Part shown: positions 47,901-59,434 of the stretch, one piece after another
Numbering within the stretch: the first letter of the stretch is position 1
How the letters are laid out: the number at the start of each line of letters is the position of its first letter
DNA from: Lotus japonicus
Taxonomy: Eukaryota; Streptophyta; Magnoliopsida; Fabales; Fabaceae
Assembly (NCBI RefSeq): GCF_012489685.1
Contig: NC_080044.1
Span: 62,854,732-62,918,731 of the forward strand
Length of the DNA: 64,000 bases
Direction: 5' to 3'
Notes under the pieces: model-generated
What the model was told of the DNA's origin: nothing
What the model saw: only the letters and a program-made list of their open reading frames with translations
Database searches by the model: none
Program-made: the position numbers and the translations under genes

Positions 47901-48411
47901 ACTTCCTCGGCTTTCTTTTCTATTTCATTGATCTCCTTCACAATTGCCTTCCTGTTTGTATTTATGTTGCCGAAGACATCCTTATTCCACTCCTTAATTT
48001 TTATTTTAAGGGTTTTGAGCTTCTCCTTAATCACAAAAGATGCCCACCCGTTGACATGCAAAGAAAGCCAATTGACTTCTATAAAAGACTTGAATCTAGT
48101 ATCTTGGAGCCAACAATTGAGGACACGGAAGGGTTGAGGTCCCCAATCTTGTCTAGCAAGTCGAAACAAAAACGGGCAATGATCGGAAGTCTCACGATTC
48201 AAAACCTCTTGTACGCCATCGGGCAAAAAAGAAAGCCAATCATGAGAAACAAGAAAACGATCTAGTCTACTCATTGCTTGGCCATTAGGTCTAAACCAAG
48301 TAAATTTCTTCCCCAACAAAGGTAAGTCTTGTAATTCGGCTCACTCAATGAAATCGTTGAAGCAAGCGGTGTCCCTTCTGTTATGTGTCACATTTTCCCT
48401 AATTCCTCTTT
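44919..48411 (-). mobile_element. LINE, 3' portion (split by the SIRE-type copia)
   Basis: The minus-strand LINE ends in a poly(A) run (T run on + at about 44917-44926), with a 3' UTR containing 'ggggcacccctagtgcccc', itself a palindrome. Its coding region continues rightward to 48411, where the copia begins. The endonuclease resumes at 58006. The copia TSD CTCTT lies at both break points. Confidence 0.85.
45198..48406 (-). pseudogene. LINE ORF2: end of endonuclease, RT and zf-RVT; frameshifted
   Basis: 48319-47831 encodes the later endonuclease (GKKFTWFRPNG, RLDRFLVS, SDHCPFLF). A stop sits just upstream at 48344. A one-base shift near 47850 passes to 47834-46014, a 606-codon reverse transcriptase frame with ALIPKV, FKVDYEKAYDSVKWSFL, KGLRQGDPIAPFLF and QFADDTLFF. 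A further shift near 46030 leads to decayed sequence. 45548-45198 is the zf-RVT region (FFTCTYSWGVWNRIFRWLGF). No RNase H follows, unlike the LINE at 5.3 kb. It is a different, older L1-type family and inactive. Confidence 0.85.
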
Positions 48412-49285
48412 GTAATTCAGGTTCCCTCTGATACGATTGTCCTACACGATGCTGGGACAAGAGGTTCGACAATCGCTTAACAATAAACAGAACTTAACAA
48501 CAAAACAATAACACTCAGAAGTTGTTAACCCAGTTCAGTGAAAACTTTCACCTACGTCTGGAGGGTTTGCACCCAAAGAAAGGAAATCCACTATCTCAAG
48601 ATTCAGGAATTACAGACACTCATGAACACCTCAGTTCATAGTTCACTTCCTAATCTACCCAGTGTATTTCTACTTAGAATCTCAACCTAAGTATGAGAGC
48701 CCCTCTCACTTTCTCTCAATCACTGCCACAGTGATTGGTAAACACAATGAACAATCAGAGTTTGAATGTAATCAAACAACACAGAACCCTTCTTTGCTTT
48801 ATAGAATCAGTGAGCAAAGAGGATTCACAAATAACAAAGAACGAAGCACACTAACAAATCCTAAAACACACGATCTCTCTCTATCAGCTTCGGTGATCTT
48901 CACGTTTTAGGTCTTCATCCTTTTATAGACTTCAGCAGCGGTAGCATGGGCTTTAGGGTTGGCACGGGCTGAAGAAACAGATTCCAATAACAGCAATTTG
49001 AAAACGCAATCTTGATAGATTCGGTTTCTTCTTGCACAAGTAAAGATAGAAATCAATCTTTTAACAAAGATTGTTTCAACAAATAACAACCCAACAACTA
49101 AAACCCTTCTAAAATAATTACTTGCTCCTCAAGTAACTCAAAACATATCTTCAACAAATCTTCAGAAGGCCCATAACAGAAACACAAGCTGAGGACTGAT
49201 GTCCTAGCCTCACGAGGTCAGATGCCACGGCATCTGCTTCGACAATCGGTTGTTTTAACAAAATGCATGGCAACATGTTCCAACA
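48412..49285 (-). repeat. 3' LTR of the SIRE-type copia
   Basis: Ends TGTTGG...TTACA on the minus strand; pairs with 57131-58005. The polypurine tract is at 49286-49299. Frames within it are duplicated in the other LTR and are not genes. Confidence 0.95.
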
Positions 49286-49599
49286 ATCTCCCCCTTTGTC
49301 AAATTTTGTCTAAAACAACTCACAATCAGAGAGGATAAGAATTAGAGAAATAACTCTCCCCCTTAGTCAGAGCTCCCCCTCAAACAAACGCATCTACACA
49401 ACCAACTATCATACTTCAGAAGGCATAGTTGGAACAAAACACTTTAGCAGCACAAACACACAACCAGAAGTACAATCAGCCTTAGCACATGATGTCTTCA
49501 AAATAGATCAGCTTGAACATCATCGTATCATAAATACTACCATCAGAAGCTGGCAGCACATACCCAGAAGTACTACTAACAGAAATACTGCTCAACAGA

Positions 49600-50020
49600 A
49601 GCACCGTCAGAAATACTGCTCATCAGAAGTAGCATTTTCAGAAACACTATCAGAACACACATAGCACAGTAGAAACAGAAGCAACTTCACATAACTTCTG
49701 AGGACATGAACATCTGAACCAAAACAAACTTCTGATCTGCGAACATCTGAACAAACACACTTCTGATCTGAACACAAACTTCTGAACTGAAACATCTGAA
49801 CAGAAACAACTTCTGAACTGAAACATCTGAATACAACTTCTGAACCACAAACTTCTGAACCACAAACTTCTGAAAACTCAAAACAGAAACAACTTCTGAA
49901 CTGAGACATCTGAATACAACTTCTGAACCACAAACTTCTGAAAACTCAAACATCTGAAAACACTGTTCACACACTTCTGAAACTTCAAAAACAGCACATC
50001 TGTCACTTAAACATCTGAAC
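49600..50020 (-). repeat. Short degenerate tandem repeats in the copia 3' non-coding region
   Basis: Many copies of 'cttctgaac', 'acatctgaa' and 'cagaagt' words (9-20 bp periods), densest at 49690-49985. They produce several long overlapping frames rich in SEVC/RSEV, which are artefacts. Confidence 0.75.
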
Positions 50021-50022
50021 AT

Positions 50023-51066
50023 AAAACAAAGAGTAAAATACACTCACCCCCCTCAAGATTTGCAAGAATGACACTCCACCCCATTCTTTTTAAAAATCTA
50101 CACTCCACCCCATTTTTTATAAAGGCAAATTTTAGTGACGAAAACAAATTCCTCACTACTAAAAACTAATTACTAATTAGTAAAAATTTAAATAAATTTA
50201 ATGCATATACACTATCATACATTAATTTATGAAAATAATTTTACTGAATTAAATTTAAAAAAACCATTCACTCTGTCTGTTAAGTCCATGTCCCATCTAT
50301 CTCCAAATCATATTTCTCACCACAAACGGCCACCACCAAGCCTTTACTCCCTTTAACACGGCTCCACTGTCCCACAATGTGAAACCCCATGGCACCTCCA
50401 TGCCTCAAAGTTTTGTTGCAACCTGAACCCCAGAACGTGAATCGCACATCCCTAAAGCCACTTGTTCAACTACTTCTTGTGAATTTCACCCCTTGAAGTT
50501 GTGAGCGAACGCTCTGTTGGTCTTAGATATTGTTGGATTTTGTTAAAAACGATGCTCCACCGCCTCGTTGGGCTCTAATAACCTCAGATCCACTTCATAT
50601 TTTCATAATTTTGTTTCTCTATTTTCTTCACCCATTTGTGTTGCTTTTTTGGCCTACAACCCAATTTTGAAAATTGGAGGTATAAAGAGATTATTTTGAT
50701 TAAAATTGAATTATTACCAAATATGAAAACACAAGCATGTTTCACTATGTTCGAGATATGGTTTGTAAATCGGGCAGGTGTGCTATTGCATAATTTGCAT
50801 TATGAATTTACGGAGGAAAAACGCGATTGAGAGAATGAGGAGGATTGTGATGTTTTCATTTTTAAATTTATTGGATTATATTGATTTTTTTTTTGAAATT
50901 ATTGATTAACAATTTAAATAATAACTAATTATTAATGAAAAATATTTTTCGTCACTAAATTTGCCTCTATATAAAATGGGGTGGGATGTAGATTTTAGAT
51001 AAGAATGGGGTGGAGTGTAATTCTAACAAACCTTAAGGGGGGTGAGTGTACTTTACTCTAAAACAA
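50023..51066. mobile_element. 1.03-kb inverted-repeat DNA transposon inside the copia
   Basis: Element 50030-51059 has long imperfect TIRs. AGAGTAAAATACACTCACCC at the left matches the complement of the right end (AGAGTAAAGTACACTCACCC). The match continues through 'actccaccccatt' blocks to 'ggcaaattttagtgacga' for about 130 bases. AAAACAA (50023-50029, 51060-51066) flanks it. The centre (about 50270-50640) is less AT-rich and may be captured sequence. No transposase. Long TIRs suggest a MULE-like non-autonomous element, though a 7-bp duplication is shorter than the usual 9. Confidence 0.75.
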
Positions 51067-51147
51067 AACACATGCATACTAGCAACTACTCCCCCTTTTT
51101 AGCACAAATTTGCAAAGGGTGCACGAATACAGCAGAAACAAAACAAA

Positions 51148-51981
51148 CTAGTCTTCAGAACTGGAGTCCTTTCCTGCACTACACTCTTCAGATCCTTCCT
51201 CCTCTTCATTACTCACATTCGGAGCAGCAGGAACATTCTGAGGAATACGCTTACCAGAAAATTTCTTTTTATCAGAAGATCGAATGTCCTGAACACCGAC
51301 TTCAACATCTGACTCAGAGTCTTCAACTTCAACTGGAAGTTTCCTCTTCTTCTTCTCAGTGGGAGCCTTTGCTTCCTTTTGCTTTCCCTTACTCTTCACA
51401 CTGGCCTGTCTGGATTTCTTTGATGGAGTAGGAGTGACTTCAGGAGAAGTAATCCTTCTTTTCTTCTTCATCCTCGCAGCAACACTATCAGCAAAAGTCT
51501 CAGTCAGAGGAACATCATCAGAAGCATCATCAGAGATGTTCTGAACAGAGGCTGGATCAGAATCCTTCAAAGAGGATGAAACAGAGATATTAGGCGTGGT
51601 AGCATCGCCTGAATTTTCATGAGAAGTGGAATCCTTTCCAGGAGTTTCTTGAGCAGAACTTTCCTTAGACCCAGTTGCCTCAACATCAGCCACAACATCA
51701 GGCACAACATCAGGAGGCGATTTCACTGGAGAATCTTCATAATAGATTTCTTCTTCGTCAGGAACATCCTCAAGGATAGAAACATTTGGGGCTTTGCTAT
51801 TCTTGACCTGTGATTTGTAGACCTTACACGTTGGGTTTCTTGATCGCATCTTCTTGGGAGCTTTCTTGGACACAGAAGATGGTTGAGAAGAATCACTCAT
51901 CAAACCCATACACTTGACTCCTTTAGCAGTTCTTTCAATCTTGGCCTTGACAGATTCCTTCTTTCCTGAACTTTGAGACAT
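51148..51981 (-). CDS. SIRE-type extra ORF downstream of pol (env-like position)
   Basis: The frame is open from 52200, but the family-like start is the Met at 51981 (MSQSSGKKESVKAKIERTAK; KGVKCMGL), giving 277 residues. The protein is highly charged: Ser/Asp/Glu-rich acidic stretches alternate with Lys/Arg clusters (ARMKKKRRI, EKKKRKLP) that look like nuclear localisation signals. It ends GKDSSSED. SIRE/Maximus elements carry an ORF of unknown function here, once described as envelope-like. Compared with what I recall of longer family members, this one looks C-terminally short. No signal peptide or clear transmembrane segment is seen after Met 51981. Confidence 0.75.
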   Translation of the reverse strand: MSQSSGKKESVKAKIERTAKGVKCMGLMSDSSQPSSVSKKAPKKMRSRNPTCKVYKSQVKNSKAPNVSILEDVPDEEEIYYEDSPVKSPPDVVPDVVADVEATGSKESSAQETPGKDSTSHENSGDATTPNISVSSSLKDSDPASVQNISDDASDDVPLTETFADSVAARMKKKRRITSPEVTPTPSKKSRQASVKSKGKQKEAKAPTEKKKRKLPVEVEDSESDVEVGVQDIRSSDKKKFSGKRIPQNVPAAPNVSNEEEEGSEECSAGKDSSSED

Positions 51982-52218
51982 GATGAATCGAGAGCAAATA
52001 CAAACAGAGTACAGACTGATGAAATAAAACTGCAAATAAGAGATGATATGGCCGGAAGAAGATAGATGCACAAGCGGTTGAGAGAACACAATTTGCCCGT
52101 TGGAGGTAGTTATAGGATAAGTGAACCATGAAGAAACTTTCTCCCTGCTGATGTCACAACGGCAGTTAATGATGAACAAAAATAAACTAGCCGTTAACAC
52201 ACATGGACACGCTAATTG

Positions 52219-55200
52219 CTATGCATCAAATAGGCAAATCCCTAGACTTCCTCTTAATTTTTCAAAGGTGATAGCATCAAGGGGTTTTGTGAAAATATCA
52301 TCCAACTGCTTGTCAGTTGTCACATGCTCCAAGTTGACAATTTTATCCTCCACCAAGTCTCTAATGAAATGATGTCTAATATCAATATGCTTGGTCCTGC
52401 TATGCTGTATGGGATTCTTGGAAATATTGATTGCACTGAGATTGTCGCAGTACAATGTCATGACATCCTGTTCAACATCATACTCTTTCAACATTTGCTT
52501 CATCCACATGAGTTGAGTACAACTACTTCCGGCTGCAATATACTCTGCTTCAGCTGTAGACAATGAGACACAATTCTGCTTCTTGCTAAACCATGAAATC
52601 AAATTATTCCCTAGGAAGAAACATCCACCAGATGTGCTCTTTCTATCATCTGCACTACCGGCCCAATCTGCATCACAGAAACCAACTAAAGAAGAATTTG
52701 TATCATGAGTATAGAGAATACCATAGTCACTCGTGCAATTGATGTACTTGATAATTCTCTTGACTTGTAGCAGATGACTAGCCTTAGGAGCTGCTTGAAA
52801 TCTTGCACATACACCAACTGCAAAGGTGATATCTGGTCTGCTAGCAGTGAGATACAACAAGCTTCCAATCATGCTTCTATAGAGACTTTGATCAACATCT
52901 TCTCCTTGCTCATCTTTGGACATCTTGATGTGTGTAGCAGCAGGAGTTCTCTTGTGACCAGCCTTTTCAAGACCAAATTTCTTGACTAGGCCTTTAGCAT
53001 ACTTACTCTGAGATATGAACATAGAATCCTCCATTTGTTTGACTTGTAGTCCTAGAAAATATTTCAATTCACCAACTAGGCTCATCTCAAATTCAGATTT
53101 CATTTGTCAGACGAAATTTTCCACCATTGAGTTTGACATTCCTCCAAAGACAATGTCATCCACATAAATCTGTGCTATCATGAGCTTACCTCTGTCATTC
53201 TTCACAAACAGAGTTTTATCAATTCCACCCTTGCTGTACCCATTGCTTACAAGAAATTCAGTTAACCTTTCATACCAAGCCCTAGGTGCTTGCTTCAAAC
53301 CATACAAGGCCTTCCTCAACTTGTACACATGATCTGGATGATGCGGATCTGTAAATCCTTTAGGTTGTTCAACATAGACTTCTTCATTCAAATAACCATT
53401 CAGAAAAGCACTCTTCACATCCATCTGATAAAGTCTGAACTTCAAAAGACAAGCAACACCTAACAAGAGTCTTATAGATTCCAGTCTAGCTACTGGAGCA
53501 AAGGTCTCATCAAAATCAACTCCTTCTATCTGAGTATATCCTTGAGCAACAAGCCTTGCTTTATTCCTTGTGACTGTTCCAGCTTCATCTGATTTGTTCT
53601 TGAAGATCCACTTAGTGCCAATGATGTTTACTTCTTCAGGTCTAGGCACTAACTCCCACACTTCATTTCTTCTGAACTGCTCTAGCTCTTCTTGCATAGC
53701 ATTTATCCAGTATTCATCAGTGAGAGCTTCATTAACATTCTTGGGTTCTATCTTAGAGATGAAACAACTGTGAGAAATTATACTTCTGGATCTGGTAGTC
53801 ACCCCTTCTTGAAGATTACCAATAATGTTTTCTTGAGGATGATTCTTCAGAACCCTGATTGATGGAGCTTTGTTTGTTGTGATATCTTTGTCTTCCTTTT
53901 CATCAGCGCTTGTTTCTGACTCATTGTCGAGGGCGGTTGCTGGAGCATTAGCTGGAACATCAGCACCATCATCATCTTCATTCAGAACTGCTTCTTCCTT
54001 CTTGCTTGGTTCATCATCCACAGTCACATTCACAGATTCCATCATGGTCCTTGTGCGAGAGTTAAAAACTCTATAAGCTTTGCTGTTCATAGAATACCCC
54101 ATGAAAATTCCTTCATCACTTCTAGGATCAAGCTTCCTCTTAGGATCACGATCTGCAAGAATATAACATTTACTTCCAAATATGTGAAAGTATTTTACAG
54201 ACGGCTTTCTACCTTTCCATAGCTCATATTGTGTAGAGGATGTCCCTGCCCTGATGGTGACTCTATTATGTATGTAACAAGCAGTACTCATGGCTTCAGC
54301 CCAGAATTGGTGTGGAATCTTCTTAGCATGTAACATTACTCTAGCTGATTCCTGGAGAGTTCTATTTTTCCTTTCAACAATTCCATTCTGCTGTGGAGTG
54401 ATGGGGGCAGAAAATTCATGGCTAATACCTTCAGTTCCACAGAACTCCAAGAATTTTGAATTCTCAAACTCTCTTCCATGATCACTTCTGATTCTTACAA
54501 TCACACAGTCCTTCTCATTCTGAAGTCTCAAACATAAATTCTTGAATATTTCAAAAGTCTCTGATTTTTCTCTCATAAATTCAACCCATGTATACCTTGA
54601 AAAATCATCTACAGAGACAAACACATACCTTTTTCCTCCCAAGCTTTCAACCTGCATGGGACCCATGAGATCCATGTGAAGCAATTCCAGAACCTTCGTC
54701 GTGGTCTGATGCTGGAGCATCTTGTGTGGCACCTTGGTTTGCTTACCAATCTGACATTCTCCACATAGCTTTCCTTCTCCCAAGCTCAAATTGGGCAATC
54801 CCCTTATTGCTTCATCAACAATGATCTTTTGCATGCTCCTATAGTTGAGATGTCCTAGTCTTTGATGCCATACATTCACCTCATCTTCTTTAGTTAACAA
54901 ACATCTAGAAACATGAGCTTTTTCTTCTGATGTCCACATGTAACAGTTGTCCTTTGATCTGACTCCTCTCATCACAACTCTCTCATCGTCAGTGGTCACA
55001 ACACATTCTATCTTATTGAACTTCACATCATACCCTTGATCACACAGTTGACTTATGCTGATTAGGTTGGCAGTTAAGCCATTTACAAGTAACACATTGT
55101 TCAAGTTAGGAGATTCTGTGCTAACAAGCTTTCATACTCCCTTGATCTTTCCTTTAGCTCCATCTCCAAAAGTGACATAGTTGGTGGAGTGACTTCTGAT

Positions 55201-57066
55201 ATCTTGCAAGAAGCTCTTGTTTCCTGTCATGTGCTTTGAGCAGCCACTATCAAAATACCAATCTTCCTTTGATGATGCTCTGAAGGACGTGTAAGCTACC
55301 TGACATCTGACTTCACCCTTGGGCTTCCATTCCTTCCTCATCTGAACAGGTTTTTTATCGTGCATCTGAGGATAACCATATAACTTGTAACAGTAGGGCT
55401 TTATGTGACCATTCTTACCACAGTAGTGACACTTCCAAGGTACAATCTTCTCAAGCTTGAGCTGGGATTTCACATGTTGAGGTACATGTCTGGGCAATGA
55501 ATCTGACAACTGATAATTTCTAGGCTTCTTGAATTCAGTTTGTTTCGCAGCAGACACAAATTTCTTTGAACCTTTCTGATTTTCTTTGTTTGCAGTTCTA
55601 TAGTCAAAGCCAATTCCCTTCAAACTCCCTCCTTGCTTGCTAGTTTCCTTCAGAATTTCATCAAGCATATCAGAACCACTGTTCAACATTCTAACAGATT
55701 TGTGAGTAGCTTCAAGCTTTCTTGTCAGAGTTGCCACTTCCTCTTGAAGTCCTGCATTAATCAACACTAGATTAGCCTTTTCCATAACATCAGCATTATT
55801 AAACTTACTTTGCCATTCCTCCAGATCTTCCTTCAGCTTTGTGCTGAGCTCTTTCAGCCTTTCATTCTGAGAGACAAGTTGTTCTATCTCACTTTGCTTT
55901 TCTCTCACAAGTTTACATGCTTCTTCCCACTTGATGTGTAGCAGCTTGTAAGTCTCAGCCAGTTCCTCATCTGTAATGTCCTCATCACTTGTATCAGACT
56001 CATAGACAGTTCCAGAGAAAGCATTGACTTTGTTTGCAGATATCTCCTCCTCATCTTCAGTGTCTTCATCTGACCAAGTTACCATCATACCTTTCTTCTG
56101 CTTCTTTAGATAAGTGGCGCATTCAGATCTGATGTGACCATATCCTTCACATTCATGACACTGCACTCCTTTATTCTGACCAGATTTTTCGTCTTCTTTG
56201 GTCTTCCTCTGTGAATTAGTAAATTTGGGTTTGTTATCGAACTTCATGTCCTGGACATTAGGCCTGGTTCTTTTATCAATCTTTCTCAATGCTCTGTTGA
56301 ATTTTCTTGCTAGCATGGCCAGAGCCTCAGTCAGATTTTCACCCTCACAATCTTCATCATCACCTTCATCAGTGTTTGACACAAAAGCAATACTCTTATT
56401 CTTCTTCTCAGATTTTCCACTCAGTTTCAACTCAAATGTCTGCAAAGAGCCAATAAGTTCATCAACCTTCATGTTCTCAATGTCTTGAGCCTCCTCAATT
56501 GCAGTGACTTTCATAGCAAACTTCTGAGGAAGAGATCTCAGGATCTTCCTTACAAGCTTCTCATCTGACATAGGTTCTCCCAAAGCAAATGAAGCATTAG
56601 ACAAGTCACGGACACGCATGTGGAATTCTGAAATAGTCTCTTCTTCAGTCATCATCAGATTTTCAAATTGAGTAGTAAGCATCTGAAGCCTTGACATCCT
56701 CACTCGAGTAGTTCCTTCATGTGCAGTTTTCAGAATTTCCCAAGCATCCTTTGCCACAGTACACGTATTGATCAGCCTAAACATATTCTTGTCAACTCCA
56801 TTAAAAATAGCATTTAGAGCCTTTGAATTTCCAAGTGCAGCTTCATCTTCAACACTGGTCCATTCTTCTTCAGGTTTTTCAACAACAGTAGTAGAGGTGC
56901 CTTCAACCTCAGCCTTAGTGGGGTGCTTCCAACCCTTGACAATAGCTTTCCAAGTCTTGTTGTCAATCGATTTGAGAAAGGCTGTCATGCGAACCTTCCA
57001 GTAGTCATAGTTAGTACCATCCAGAATGGGTGGCCTATTGACTGATCCTCCCTCCTTGTTATCCAT
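52219..57066 (-). pseudogene. SIRE-type copia gag-pol, one frame with two TGA stops
   Basis: Start chosen at ATG 57066 (MDNKEGGSVNRPPILDGTNY), since the earlier frame overlaps the LTR and primer site. Gag has two CCHC knuckles (CHECEGYGHIRSEC; CHYCGKNGHIKPYC) around a coiled-coil-like stretch. Then come protease (WYFDSGCSKHMTG), integrase ([10 protein letters not shown]...[27 protein letters not shown]), reverse transcriptase ([21 protein letters not shown]) and RNase H (GFCDADWAGS; STAEAEYIAA). The whole region is one frame except TGA at about 55132 (after GKIKGV, just past protease) and about 53107 (after ENFV). No frameshift was seen. Such near-integrity fits the nearly identical LTRs. Confidence 0.92.
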
Positions 57067-57130
57067 GAGAACTTGAATAAACTCCCTGGAGCTCACCCAA
57101 CCAGAACAGGGTGCCTGCTCTGATGCCAAT

Positions 57131-58005
57131 TGTAATTCAGGTTCCCTCTGATACGATTGTCCTACACGATGCTGGGACAAGAGGTTCGACAATCGCTTAA
57201 CAATAAACAGAACTTAACAACAAAACAATAACACTCAGAAGTTGTTAACCCAGTTCAGTGAAAACTTTCACCTACGTCTGGAGGGTTTGCACCCAAAGAA
57301 AGGAAATCCACTATCTCAAGATTCAGGAATTACAGACACTCATGAACACCTCAGTTCATAGTTCACTTCCTAATCTACCCAGTGTATTTCTACTTAGAAT
57401 CTCAACCTAAGTATGAGAGCCCCTCTCACTTTCTCTCAATCACTGCCACAGTGATTGGTAAACACAATGAACAATCAGAGTTTGAATGTAATCAAACAAC
57501 ACAGAACCCTTCTTTGCTTTATAGAATCAGTGAGCAAAGAGGATTCACAAATAACAAAGAACGAAGCACACTAACAAATCCTAAAACACACGATCTCTCT
57601 CTATCAGCTTCGGTGATCTTCACGTTTTAGGTCTTCATCCTTTTATAGACTTCAGCAGCGGTAGCATGGGCTTTAGGGTTGGCACGGGCTGAAGAAATAG
57701 ATTCCAATAACAGCAATTTGAAAACGCAATCTTGATAGATTCGGTTTCTTCTTGCACAAGTAAAGATAGAAATCAATCTTTTAACAAAGATTGTTTCAAC
57801 AAATAACAACCCAACAACTAAAACCCTTCTAAAATAATTACTTGCTCCTCAAGTAACTCAAAACATATCTTCAACAAATCTTCAGAAGGCCCATAACAGA
57901 AACAAAAGCTGATGACTGATGTCCTAGCCTCACGAGGTCAGATGCCACGGCATCTGCTTCGACAATCGGTTGTTTTAACAAAATGCATGGCAACATGTTC
58001 CAACA
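57131..58005 (-). repeat. 5' LTR of the SIRE-type copia
   Basis: Upstream LTR for minus-strand transcription; the primer-binding site follows at about 57113-57130. Confidence 0.95.
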
Positions 58006-58355
58006 CTCTTCTCTCATTTGGAGCTCTCACAGCATTAAAGTCTCCTAGAAGGCACCAAAAAGAACAGTTGCTGCTCTCTTTCCAGTTCAGGATTTTATTC
58101 CACAACCTAATCTTCTCTTCAACATCACATGGGGCATAAACATTTGTTAAAGTGCATAGTGTTTCATCAGTTCCCCATAGACCCTTTAGGCATATAAATC
58201 TTTTGTTGCATAATTTCTCCTGAACTTTGAAGATATCACTCCTCCAAATACATAACAATCCTCCACTACCATTGTCCGCTGGAGAAAAGGCCCAATCAAA
58301 GAAATCATCACCCAAATCTCCTTTCTCATCGCTGAAGAGGACGAAAGGTTGATGC
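58006..58355 (-). pseudogene. LINE endonuclease N-terminal part, right of the copia
   Basis: The minus strand reads DDFFDWAFSPADNGSGGLLC, IWRSDIFKVQ, TNVYAPCDVEEKIRLWN and LLGDFNAVRAPNERR, then is cut at the copia TSD. The endonuclease continues at 48411 leftward. The order and the shared TSD show one LINE ORF split by the insertion. The upstream limit is not clear; the frame stays open to 58648, but its sequence upstream of about 58355 does not look like LINE protein. Confidence 0.85.
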
Positions 58356-58600
58356 ATCGTTGGGCGTCTTTTGTGTTCTGCATTGCCGTAGGTGGCTGGT
58401 CGTGTCTCCCTTCTGAAGGTGGTTTTGGCGGCAAAGTACAAAGTTCCAATTGCTGTTCGTGTAGTGATTGAGATGGCGTCGCTGAAACCGGGAGCATCTT
58501 CTCCAAGTTTTGTGTATAATGAAGGAAGGTTGAAGGTACCACTTCGTTGGGGAAGTTCTGTGCATTGGAAATCTGTTGAGGGGAGGGGTGTAATCGCATC
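58356..58600. other. Unassigned, less AT-rich segment
   Basis: Both strands have open frames across this stretch (+ strand 58392-58691, MAGRVSLLKVVLAAKYKVPI). I do not recognise either product. It could be the 5' leader or ORF1 remnant of the split LINE, or a captured gene piece. Confidence 0.3.
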
Positions 58601-58896
58601 AGATTGGTTCGGATTTAGAGTGTTTAAATGTCCGAACCAATCAAACATGTTTGGTTTGGGTTGGTTCGGATTTCATCATTTTTACTTCTAAATCCGAACC
58701 AAACCAACCCGATCTCAATCGGATTAGTTCGGTTCGGATGATCGGATTTAAAATAAAAAAAATTATTTAAAAATATGCACGAAAATTATTCTAAAAACGT
58801 GAAAAATTATAAAAAAAAATCCAACATTTTTAAAGAATAGAACATTCGATAATGACATTATCCATATAATCTAAATAAAACTAACATCTCTAATAG

Positions 58897-58945
<49 letters not shown>

Positions 58946-59180
58946 ATGGGCTGAAAGTGTTTGAGCTTAATGTAAAAAAATTCTTAATTCATTGGGTTGG
59001 TTCAGATTGATCAGTTTTTTCAATCCCCAAAATCCGATACCTGAACCGATGGTGATCGGATTCAGTAAAAAAAATCTGAACCGAACAAATGATCCAATCC
59101 AACCCACCATAATATGTTCGGTTCGGATCGATCTGATCGGATTCGCGGATCAGACCATACTCGCTTACATCCCTAACGTC
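58600..59180. repeat. Dispersed 'ggttcggatt' repeat with internal (AT)n
   Basis: Many direct and inverted copies of 'ggttcggttcggat'/'atccgaacc' occur at both ends (58600-58745 and 59000-59160). They surround an AT-rich core with an (AT) microsatellite of about 44 bases (58899-58942). This composition is typical of short plant inverted-repeat elements. Exact ends uncertain. Confidence 0.55.
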
Positions 59181-59434
59181 AACACTTCCTCAAGTTCCAA
59201 TATAACTTCGGAGAAGTAGGACTGATCAAGCTAAGTTCCTTGAAAATGTTGAGTTGTTGACATCATGTGTCATATGATTTTGCATATGCTCTCTATGAGT
59301 CAAACTTCATTGATGTATTTGATGAATAGCAAGAAGCAACAAATAAATGATCCTCAGTTCTTTGATGTGGATCAACAACTTGTGCTTCTTCTTGTTGTTG
59401 TTGGTTTGCTCTGTTTCTAACAAACGTTTTCCAT

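Larger units (their letters stand above)
48407..58010 (-). mobile_element. SIRE/Maximus-type copia retrotransposon nested in a LINE
   Basis: The element occupies 48412-58005 with LTRs of 874 and 875 bp, flanked by the TSD CTCTT (48407-48411, 58006-58010). On the minus strand the 5' LTR is followed by ATTGGCATCAGAGCAGG, an initiator tRNA-Met primer site with one mismatch. A strong polypurine tract (AAAGGGGGAGAT) precedes the 3' LTR. A long gag with two zinc knuckles, pol, and an extra ORF between pol and the 3' LTR point to the SIRE/Maximus lineage. By eye the LTRs differ at three bases and one indel (about 0.4%), so insertion is recent. Confidence 0.95.

Noticed and set aside
47448..48137. 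229-codon + strand ORF
   Set aside because: Antisense shadow of the LINE endonuclease/RT region.
49607..50043. Overlapping minus-strand ORFs rich in SEV/RSE repeats
   Set aside because: Produced by short tandem repeats in the copia 3' non-coding region; no start context or homologue recognised.
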